Shown one piece after another: positions 29,615 through 38,608 of a stretch of DNA of 64,000 bases. The translations under genes and the position numbers were made by a program. Below the pieces are notes generated by a model. It did no database searches. It saw only the letters and a program-made list of their open reading frames with translations, and was not told where the DNA came from. The DNA lies in the NCBI GenBank assembly GCA_030710605.1, contig CP092865.1, positions 26,352,947 through 26,416,946 on the forward strand. The letters run 5' to 3'. Each line of letters opens with the position of its first letter. Position 1 is the stretch's first letter. The stretch is from Cordylochernes scorpioides (Eukaryota; Arthropoda; Arachnida; Pseudoscorpiones; Chernetidae).

Positions 29615-29975
29615 GGTTAAAATATCAGACCTCCAGGGAAAAGTAACTTTTAAAAAACTTTCAAATCTCTAGCTTTCGGGCACGGACGTCCTTCTACAGG
29701 AGAAAACACAATTATACCATAAACACAAGGTAATATGATCAAATCCGAATAAATAAATAGTGTGTGGTAACAGCGTTGTTACCATCTTCAGACAAAAGTA
29801 CTGAAGTAATTTATTTATTTGGATTTGGTCTTATTACCTTGTGTTTATAATCCAAATTGTCACAATTTTACCATGTTTTCTCCTGTAGAAGGGTGTTCGT
29901 TCCCGAAAGCTAGAGATGAAAAAGTTTTTGAAAAGTTACTTTACCCTGGAGACCTGATCTTTTTACTCAATATTG
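29615..29975. mobile_element. Foldback element carrying a central MITE B
   Basis: CTCCAGGGAAAAGTAACTTT and CTCTAGCTTTCGGGCACGGA are mirrored by TCCCGAAAGCTAGAGATG and AAAGTTACTTTACCCTGGAG. MITE B occupies 29722-29848 at the centre. Confidence 0.75.
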
Positions 29976-30029
29976 ATACAAGGGATTATTTTTGGAAAAT
30001 TTTGAAATCTATTAAAATATAAAACTACT

Positions 30030-30475
30030 ATAGAAGCATAGGGCGCCTCTCTCGTCAAAATAAACGTCAACCTGACGCCATCTATTGACCGTCACCGCAA
30101 CTAGAGGCCTCAGGTCGGTGACAAAGCCACAACACCAGCTTTGGTAAACTGAGAAGCGTCCACCTAGAGACCATGGTTTCGGGCTAATGGCCCTCGTCAG
30201 TCTAGGGCGGACTTTATATTCCATGAGATCCACACGGGATCTAATGGAATCTTCACAATCTACCAAAGAGGTGTTTTGCTGGCAATGTGGCTGGGCCAAA
30301 TCTATGGCTAGAATATAGATGGAAAACTTGCCGGGAGGAAATTATTCCATAGAAGCATAGGGCGCCTCTCCCGTCAAAATAAACGCTAACCTAACGCCAT
30401 CTATTTTGACGGGAGAGGCGCCCTATGCTTCTATGGATTTATTTCCTCCCGGCAAATTTTCCATCTATAAAACTA
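30030..30475. repeat. Foldback repeat F copy
   Basis: It has ATAGAAGCATAGGGCGCCTC ends, the ACCATGGTTTCGGGCTAATG block, and a small extra inverted pair at 30350-30470. Confidence 0.7.
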
Positions 30476-30769
30476 CTAGTTACTTGATTAGGTTAATTGG
30501 CCAATTGACATGGTCTTCTACCTATGACCAGACACAACTTTCAAGAAAATATAAAACTAATATAACAACAACCATAATGTAGACAGGTTACACTTACATC
30601 GCCCGCTCAAGTCTATCTGGGGACTTTTCCGGGCTCATGTTAAGAAGGTTCAGTGAAAAGGTGGGTCTGGTAAGGAGAGCAAGTCAAGAGGTGAGTCCCG
30701 GATATGCACAGGTTATAGATACTGATGTAGTGAGCAGATAGTTGAAGAAAGGTTTTTTTTTTTTTTTTT

Positions 30770-30952
30770 GCTTATCCCTAGTACATGTGGTACAGGTCAT
30801 GATAATCATGGTGGGTAGAAGTAGGCGACTGCTTTTACTGTAAGTGCACCACATGTCTAGACATGTGAAAAACAGTTCGACTTTGCACTTATAAATGTAC
30901 CAGAGCCCCGTTTAGTTACTTGCACTCGCTGGTGGGGTTGGACTTTTGCAAG
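30770..30952 (-). mobile_element. SINE family 1 copy lacking its tRNA-like head
   Basis: It starts at TATCCCTAGTACATGTGGTA and ends at GTTGGACTTTTGCAAGAG, so the head end (right side) is missing. Confidence 0.7.
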
Positions 30953-31229
30953 AGAAAGGTTATGAAAATATAAAGTAAAAGGGTACATTAGTGTTATAAT
31001 ACAGGTACAAGTTCATGGACAGCCAGGGGAATGATGTGGGGGTCTAAAACTAATATAACTATCTAATTTATACATTTGTGAGATAGAAAAATAATATATT
31101 AGTAAATTTTTTCACTACTACTGATGAGATACCTTTGTTTAAACATTTATCAAATTGTAGACTCCATCAGCCTTTAAAAAAATTTTTTCGAAATAATAAA
31201 TATAAAACCTAAATCAAATTAATACTGTC

Positions 31230-31500
31230 CATATTGTGATGAAAAAAATATTGGGAGGGCTTGGCTCATCAGTGGTGAATAAACAATCCTCCCAGCGGTT
31301 TCACCAATTTAATCTACCAGACCGTTTCTTTAGAGCTCTTTCTGGATCATTCTGCTTATATATACATTGTATTGTATATGCTACACTGTGAAGGGTGGAA
31401 TCTCAGAAATAATATTTAAGCAAACTGTGGACATAAGCTTTTAGAGTACAGTAGAATTACATATAATATTTGCATCGAGCAACGCTCTTCCGCAAACATT
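31230..31500. repeat. Repeat G copy
   Basis: It carries GGGAGGGCTTGGCTCATCAG, CCAGCGGTTTCACCAATTTA and CATCGAGCAACGCTCTTCCG. Other copies or parts are near 34780, 35160, 35690, 47445, 48480, 59030 and 61500. Confidence 0.6.
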
Positions 31501-31521
31501 TTTATTTTCATTTGCTATATA

Positions 31522-31885
31522 CAATACTAGACGGGTGACCCGGGCTTCGCCCCGGGATTGACCCGTGTGCATATCTACCCGAGTGATATATATTTAGATA
31601 AGATTTTTTTTATAATTGTTTGTTATTAGCATTATCTATTTGTTTGCATCGGCATAATTTAATCTAATCTTTGATAGAGGGCGCTGTTCGTGAGCTAAGT
31701 AGAATAATTTGAATATATAGTTTTAATAATTAATTTATATATATTTTTTAAAATAGCCTATCGTCTTCCCCGTATTTTTTTTACCTATGTATGGAAATTT
31801 TGGTTTGAATTAGTGAACTACTGCGAATTTGTATACCGGACATACAAACAAACAAACATACAAACATTCATTTTTATATATATAG
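31522..31885 (+). mobile_element. RTE-like 3' end or derived SINE, copy 2
   Basis: It has the same boundaries as copy 1 and differs by only a few bases and homopolymer lengths over about 355 bp. Confidence 0.7.
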
Positions 31886-32122
31886 ATGTAGAGATAGCGC
31901 GTTATTGCTTTATATTAAAATGTCAACCTACAATTATGGTCTTCTCCATAAAACAATATTGGTTTAGGCAACTTTCACTCAGGTATAAACCGGGCGAAGC
32001 CGAGACATTTTCTAGTAGTAAATATTAGACAATTTTGTTGACAATTTAATTAACACATTTTTTAATTAGGTAGACCAATATTTTATTGGAACTAAAAACT
32101 GGTACAAATAGCGTGAGACAAT

Positions 32123-33004
32123 TTAAAAAAAGAGAAAACCAACGTTTATGTGATATTTCGCTCTTATTATTTTTCCTTTCAAATCACCAGAACTTTCTGT
32201 AACTTTGTAGATCCATTTCTTCATTTTTCTCGAACTTGTTGCTATGGTTGCATTGAGGATAATTCCATTGTTGTCCATGATAGCAATCATAGCTTCACTA
32301 TATGGACAGATTACTTGATCAGTCTCAATATTCAGGTAAGATACTACATTATTACAAGTATTAAGATATATGCTGAAACTACAGGAACACCAAATTTCAA
32401 AAATTTTCAAATCAAATTGAAATACAGTTTTCTTTTTATTTCTGATAAACATATCAATTGTTTCATCTTCCAGAAGATTTACTGACGTTATGAACATTTG
32501 TTTCAATTCTTCAAATGTTTTACAAGTGGAATATTCAGCCTGTGTTTTCAAGCTATTGGAAGATGGGTGATTCAGTGAGGAGGGTGAAGTGTTCTTGGAA
32601 GATCGGCGATCCAGTAAGGTAGGATCGGTGTTTTTGGAATATGGGTGATCCAGTGAGGTGGGATCGATGTTCTTGGAATATGGGTGATCCATTGAGGAGG
32701 AAAAGGTGTTCTTGTAAGATCGGCGAATCAGTGAGGAGGATGTAGTGTTCTTTGAAGATGGGTGATCCAGTGAGGTGGGATCGGTGTTCTTGGAAGACCG
32801 GTGATCCCCTGAGGTAGAGGGATTGGTGTTCTTGGAATATCGGCGATAAAATGAGGAAGAAGGATCTGTGCAAATGGAAGATCGGCGATCCAGTGAGGCG
32901 GACAGTAGGTTGAGGGCGGTGGAAATATTCTTCAAGGAATCTGTCAGAATCCTGATCTCTCCTCTTAGACTGGATAACTCTTTTACAAGTAGGGATTGGT
33001 CCAT
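32123..33004 (-). CDS. Unrecognised protein, paralogue 1 of a local pair (12-residue repeats)
   Basis: From ATG at 33004 the frame gives 293 residues without introns. It opens MDQSLLVKELSSLRGEIRIL, a predicted helix, then about ten imperfect 12-residue units of the type SLDHPSSKNTDP (36-bp period), then a globular part of about 140 residues. That part (beginning FEELKQMFITSV, with SIYLNTCNNVVSYLNI and IAIMDNNGIILNATI) alternates hydrophobic residues like a beta-sandwich of TRAF/MATH or SINA type. The resemblance is weak. An upstream in-frame leader exists (to 33094), but the internal Met aligns with the paralogue and the upstream Met at 33068 lies in another frame because of a 4-bp difference. 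An AATAAA lies downstream (minus strand, near 32087). Function unknown. Confidence 0.55.
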   Translation of the reverse strand: MDQSLLVKELSSLRGEIRILTDSLKNISTALNLLSASLDRRSSICTDPSSSFYRRYSKNTNPSTSGDHRSSKNTDPTSLDHPSSKNTTSSSLIRRSYKNTFSSSMDHPYSKNIDPTSLDHPYSKNTDPTLLDRRSSKNTSPSSLNHPSSNSLKTQAEYSTCKTFEELKQMFITSVNLLEDETIDMFIRNKKKTVFQFDLKIFEIWCSCSFSIYLNTCNNVVSYLNIETDQVICPYSEAMIAIMDNNGIILNATIATSSRKMKKWIYKVTESSGDLKGKIIRAKYHINVGFLFF

Positions 33005-33099
33005 GGTACTCACGGCTGGATGGACGACAACAACTGCGGTGTATGATGGCGTACGTAACTTCCGCCACCTGACCTTGTGCATTATCAGAAACACGGCGG

Positions 33100-34020
33100 A
33101 CGCCTTATTGTTGTTAGTTTTGGTTTCTCAAATAAACTTCTTTAGAATTCTATAACTCGATAATAGTTTAATGGATTGTTGAAAATTTGGTTTTCACTTG
33201 AAAGTAACGTCAGTTAATTTCAATGAATATTTTGGAATATCTTCAATAAACCCATTTCTCATTATACTACCTGAGAAATTTGAAACATGAATGGAAAAGG
33301 TGTTTAAATAGGGATAGTCTTTTTTTTTTTTTTTTTTCAACAGGATAACCAAATTTAAGACATTCCATCCTAAAAATGCTACTACCTCGACAGTTGAGAT
33401 CGCCACGTATTCTAGGATTCTTCTGACGGGGAGGTCGAAGGCAAGTCCCACTGTTGTATTCCTTCTGTTAAGTGAGATACAATAAAGCGCTAACTTTAGC
33501 TGAAATCCCTTCGAACTAGCGTCTGGGTACGACGTAACGATATGTTTGGTGACAGGTATCATCTATGGAGGCGGTAGATGAATATTTTAGAATGGTACTA
33601 TGTCGTGCTTTTCATAATAAAAAAAAAAAAAGCAGCATAGGGGAGTTTAGAACACCTGGACCTAGGTCTGCAGAGGTATGTGCAATAAAAAGCATGCACC
33701 CCTCGCAAAAAAAAAAAAAAAAAAAAAATGTTACGAAATTTTTAGATTGATATCAATTAAACAATAAAATATATTCATATTCTCATCATTGCAGTTAAGG
33801 TAGTGTGGGTGTAGAACGACATTTGAAAATTATCCTACATGTGTTTCTTTTGAACGAAAAATCGAAATTTATTTTAAGGAGGAATAACGATTATTTTTAA
33901 CCTTAGGGATGAAGTATGAAAGGATCAAGTGTGAAGAGTAATGATGAATGGAATATGTAGTAGTGTATGTGCGTTGAACCTTTTATTTAAAAATAAAATT
34001 TAACGCCGCTATAAACAGTA
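33100..34020. other. Spacer with A/T runs and a MITE fragment
   Basis: AAATTATCCTACATGTGTTT and GAACGAAAAATCGAAATTTA at 33826-33960 are one arm of foldback I (see 47985). No gene was recognised. Confidence 0.4.
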
Positions 34021-34033
34021 ATTACAATAACAA

Positions 34034-34246
34034 AAAGGCTTTTATTAGGGCCCATTGCCCTGTATGGATTCGTCACACAACAACAAAAAGGCTTTTATTA
34101 GGGCCCATTGCCCTGTATGGATTCGCCATACAACAACAAAAAGGCTTTTATTAGGGCCCATTGCCCTGTATGGATTCGCCATACAACAACAAAAAGGCTT
34201 TTATTAGGGCCTATTGCCCTGTATGGATTCGCCATACAACAACAAA
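34034..34246. repeat. 53-bp tandem repeat, four copies
   Basis: The unit contains AAAAAGGCTTTTATTAGGGC, CCATTGCCCTGTATGGATTC and GCCATACAACAAC. The copies differ at a few sites (GTCACACA in the first, GGCCTATT in the fourth). Confidence 0.9.
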
Positions 34247-35508
34247 AAAATACAGTAATTTTTCCCCCTCCCCATGTGCACGTGAGCCTTTGTTTGAAAA
34301 GGGATTTATTTACACATCTGTTCTAAAACTTTCCTCACTACCTCTTTTGCGTATGAATCTATTTACAATTGATCTGTAGAGATTATAGAGTTCTATTGCT
34401 GTATTTTTCTTTTCCGAAATAGTTCTCAGCGTCTGCATTGGGTTGCTAAATCTCCAGGTGTTTTTAAGAGTTATAAACAGTAATTATATATATCATGATA
34501 AAGAGAGTGGGGTTAGTGTTTTCCGAAAAAACAGCAATAAAATTATTTTTTGAAAAAAATTATCGTTTAAAATATTCACATCTCTTGATTATAGACAACA
34601 TCTATCTTTGCACGAAACTTCTGTGGTTCCGGAATTAATGTACCAAACTTTTCTCTTTGGACTTTGGGTAATGTTTTAAAAATCTGATTTTATATATTTA
34701 CAAGAACTCTACCAATAATAAGGAATGGAAGCATTGAAGCACGATTGTTTCTTTTAAACATAAGACAAACTTCTACTGTCCTTACTCCGATGAAAAAAAA
34801 TGTATTAGAGTTCTAGGAAGCGGTCTGGTTGATTAAATTGGCGAAACCGCTGTGAGTTCACCACTGATGAGCCAAGCCCTCCCAATATTTTTCATCGCAG
34901 TAAGGACAGTAGAAAATTTAGTTTTGTATTTAAAATAAACATTCGTGTTTTAATCTGCCATTTCTTATATACAGATGGCATCGCCTTATAATTAATTATG
35001 TCTAACTGGTCTTGTACTTATTGTTTGCGGAAGAGTATTGCTCGATGCAAATATTTATATGTAATTCTGCTGTCCTAAAAGCTTATGTCCATAGTTTTCT
35101 TGAAAACCATTTCTAAGATTCCACCCTTCAGTGTAGCATATAAAAGTATAATCGTCCAATACAGTATTAGAGCTCTAAGAAGCGGTCTGGTAGATTAAAT
35201 TGGCGAAACCGTTGGGAGGGTTCATCACTGATGAGCCAAGTCCTCCCAATGTATTTTTTTTTATCGTAGTAAGGATAGTAGAAAAAGTTTGTTTTATGTT
35301 TAAAATAAACATTTATGTTTCCATTGTATTTATATATAGATATAGCGCGTTATCGCCTTATACTCAACCAATATGGAAAGCGCCTTTTAACATGACGAAA
35401 CATCTTTTTTTTTTTAAATCAATATATATCATGAAAAGAATTATATAATTAATGAATCAATATCATTATTAAGAGAGCTTTTAGTAAGCCACCAGAACTG
35501 CTCTTTTG

Positions 35509-36002
35509 CTTATCCCTAGTACACGTGGTACAAGGCCATGATAATAATGTTGGGTAAAAGTAGGCGACTGCTTTTACTATAAGCGCACCACATGTCTACA
35601 CGCGTGAAAACAGTTCGACTTTGCACTTACAAATGTATTATAATGCATTAGTGCGCCATCTGTTATCAAAATTCGAAACTATCATATACACTGGGAGGGT
35701 TCACCAATGATGAGCCAGGCCCTCCCAATAATTTTCCCATTGCAGTAAAAGGGCAGTAGAAAATATTTATTTTAAAAAATAATCATACGCGTCTATAATA
35801 GTTTCGAATTTTGACTTACAAATATGCCAGAGCCCCGTTTGGTTACTTGCACTCGCTGGTCGGGTTGGACTTTTGCAAGAATCGGGGGCCATTGGAGCAT
35901 TTTTTTTTTATTAGAAAAAATGTGCTCAAATGCGAGGGATTCGATCCCGGGTCGAAGCGGTCGAAAACCAATGGTTTAGACCATCCTTCCACCGAACCCC
36001 TT
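35509..36002 (-). mobile_element. SINE family 1 split by a small foldback element
   Basis: SINE sequence runs to 35635 (CACTTACAAATG), is interrupted by about 175 bp, and resumes at 35815 (ACTTACAAATATGCCAGAGC) to the tRNA-like head at about 36000. The insert carries CAAAATTCGAAACTAT and ATAGTTTCGAATTTTG as inverted ends. Confidence 0.7.
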
Positions 36003-36572
36003 CACGTAACGTTGGTAAATCTGCCAAATGTAAGAAAGAAAGAATTACACTTCTTCTTTCTTATATCAGTGCCTGGAAATTAGACAGCTTTGTGAAAGTG
36101 GACTTCATGATGGGTATATGTGAGTCTGACGTTGACGCAAAGAATTTAAAGCAAATACTATGTCAGTATAACTTACCTTTAGTGAGAACTAACATGTTCT
36201 GCCGACCTTGATTCAAATGCAGCTGTTGGTTTCTCCATTCATCCAGTATTATCATTGAGCTTTGTGGTTTATTATAGGTATAATCTCACCACAGGCTAGA
36301 TTACCACACTCTGTTGAATACTGTTGGTCTAGTTACTAGCTATTGTCATCTCACCACATCTGATGGCTGATCATCACCTAGGATCCTATTTGGTAGGGTT
36401 CAGCTCTTCACACAACATAGATAGACAATTTAAACAACTTTATTGATTCTTCTAAGCAATTCTTGCAGAAAATAAGATAAAATAAAGGGTAATATATATA
36501 TACAAAGGGATAAATAGAGGGTGAATAAAATGTAGATAAATATATGCAGTTGTATATTATGTACAAATTTAT

Positions 36573-36719
36573 TCAGCAAGGGAGACTTCTCCACCTTGAG
36601 AGAGTTCTCCTCCAGACAAGGTCTTCTTGAACACTCCTCAGTTCCACGCCGAGGAAGTACTTATAGATGTGGGTCTTGTCAGACGCCAGGATGGTGTTAT
36701 CATCCAGGCCATGGCCGAA
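36573..36719 (-). CDS. Possible terminal exon or gene remnant, unassigned
   Basis: A GC-rich stretch on the minus strand reads FGHGLDDNTILASDKTHIYK, YFLGVELRSVQEDL and ends in TGA at 36573. AATAAA lies about 130 bp downstream (near 36440). Its left limit is abrupt, with no acceptor, so it may be a truncated retrocopy. A second frame across the last 60 bases (LSGGELSQGGEVSLAE) is also plausible, so one frameshift may be present. I do not recognise the family. Confidence 0.35.
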   Translation of the reverse strand, partial: FGHGLDDNTILASDKTHIYKYFLGVELRSVQEDLVWRRTLSRWRSLPC

Positions 36720-37043
36720 TTATTATAAAATTTTATATATCTTTAACAAAGAAATGAATAAAATATTAGTCAAATTCCCCATACACAAGGGATAATTTCT
36801 TAATCCGCTCGCAACACGCTATCTTATATACAAACCTTTCTTCATCCGGCCGTTTTACTTGAGATAAGCAAAAAGACTGAATTTTCCTTTAAATTAAGAA
36901 AGTCATAAAACTATTTGGGACGTTCAATTGTAGGACATTTCAGGAAGAAATTTGAATGATGGGGTGTTTTTTTTTTATGTTAATTGGGTAGAATAATATT
37001 GAAATGAGAAAATTGGAACTGGTCAAAATTACTTAAAACAATC

Positions 37044-37775
37044 TTACAAAAGGAGAATCCCAATCTTTATGTGATAATTCGCATCTTTTATCTTTTCTAT
37101 TAAATCACCGGGACTAATTTTCACAAAGTAACGCAATTTAAATATTTTCCTCGAGGTTGGTGACATTTTTGCATTGAAGATAATTTCCTTGTTGTCCATA
37201 ATGGCAAATATAGCTCCATTATTTGGAAAGATTTTTGAAAAAGGCTGAATATTCAGGTACAATCTTACATCATCATCAGTGTAAAGATATATGCTCACAG
37301 TACACTGGTAAGTTTCTTCAGACACTTTCATTTCAAATTGATGGACAATTTCACTTTTATTTCTGGTACATAACTCTAATATAATACCTACACGAAAAAC
37401 CACTGAACTTTTAAAAAAATCTTTTAATTCTTCAAATGTATTTCCAGTGAAATTTTCAACCTGCGCTTTCAAATTTTCTATATCAACTGACTTTGGTTCA
37501 GTAGAATAGGAAGGTGTAGGAACAGGTTCGGGAAAAATGTAGGTTTTGGGATAATTCTTCTTGGAAGACCTTTGATCCAGTGCGGGGGAAGGATCGGTAT
37601 TCTTGGAAGATCGGCGATCAAGCGAGGAAGAAGGATCTGTGCAAATGGAAGATCGGCGATCCAGTGAGGCGGACAGTAGGTTGAGGGCGGTGGAAATACT
37701 CTTCGAGGAATCTGTCAGAATCCTGATCTCTCCTCTTAGACTGGATAACTCTTTTACAAGTAGGGATAGGTCCAT
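37044..37775 (-). CDS. Unrecognised protein, paralogue 2 of the local pair
   Basis: From ATG at 37775 the frame gives 243 residues without introns (a longer frame from 37850 adds 25). The first 45 residues (MDLSLLVKELSSLRGEIRIL and on to SICTDPSSS) are almost the same as in paralogue 1, as is the DNA, including the upstream leader. It has only about three 12-residue units, a linker rich in Pro/Tyr/Thr (PEPVPTPSYSTEPKS), and the same kind of C-terminal domain, clearly diverged (FEELKDFFKSSVVF, VSIYLYTDDDVRLYLNI, FAIMDNKEIIFNAKM). Same strand, 4 kb from its sister: a tandem duplication. Confidence 0.6.
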   Translation of the reverse strand: MDLSLLVKELSSLRGEIRILTDSSKSISTALNLLSASLDRRSSICTDPSSSLDRRSSKNTDPSPALDQRSSKKNYPKTYIFPEPVPTPSYSTEPKSVDIENLKAQVENFTGNTFEELKDFFKSSVVFRVGIILELCTRNKSEIVHQFEMKVSEETYQCTVSIYLYTDDDVRLYLNIQPFSKIFPNNGAIFAIMDNKEIIFNAKMSPTSRKIFKLRYFVKISPGDLIEKIKDANYHIKIGILLL

Positions 37776-38267
37776 GGCAAAGTACTCACGGCTGGAGGAC
37801 TGGCTGGAACTGCGGTCTATTTTTGTGATAGAGTACGTAACTTCCGCCACCTAACCTTGCGCGTTATCGTTGTTGGGTTTCTCAGATCAAGCTTCTACTT
37901 TAAATTTATATAGCTCCAGAACAATACTTTTATTTCCATTCGAAAACAAACTCTATTTGCTGATTATCGATAGGTAATATGTCTGCTGCGATAAAACATC
38001 CTCTTCTTATAACATTAGAGAAATATGTCTTAAATAGAGATTTTACTTTTGTTCTCCAATGAATCTCTTATAAATTTCAAGGCGTTCCAGTCAAAATGTG
38101 CTACTACCTTGACAGTACAGATTGCTGTCCTATTACTATGTTCCTACAACAACAAAATATTTGGAAGATACCACTGATATTCTTATTTTATTATTACAGT
38201 AGCACGAAGTCTACCAGACTATTGTGCTATATTAGAATTATTTACATATATTTCTTTAATTATTTAC

Positions 38268-38586
38268 ACGATGAATTAGTAGTGATTTATAAATCTGTGT
38301 ACAAATAGCTTTAAACTTTCCAAAGTTTTCATAAGATTGAGTATATACAGAAAGATGATTTGGCAGTATGTCAAAGTAAGCAAGTACAATTTGGTTAGTC
38401 AGTGGGCAAGCTAACAAAAAATGCTCTGGTGTTTCAACATCTAGACAGCATTCACATGTTGGATCATTTATAACTCTCAAGTCAAAAAGAAAACTTAAAA
38501 AAGGGTTATTTGCCTGTGAAGAACAAAGTAGTGTATTTATCAGGAGTAATGAAGCTTGGTACATCTCTCGGAAAGAAATTTCTTGA
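38268..38586 (-). pseudogene. LINE ORF2 C-terminal remnant
   Basis: The minus-strand frame contains NDPTCECCLDVETPEHFLLA followed by CPLTN, the Cys/His knuckle after the reverse transcriptase of Jockey/R1-type LINEs, then a run to a stop near 38256. It abuts the AC microsatellite in which the next elements sit. Confidence 0.55.
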
Positions 38587-38608
38587 ACACACACACACAC
38601 ACACACAC
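38587..38608. repeat. AC microsatellite, 5' flank of LINE 1
   Basis: Eleven AC units, target of the following element. Confidence 0.9.
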
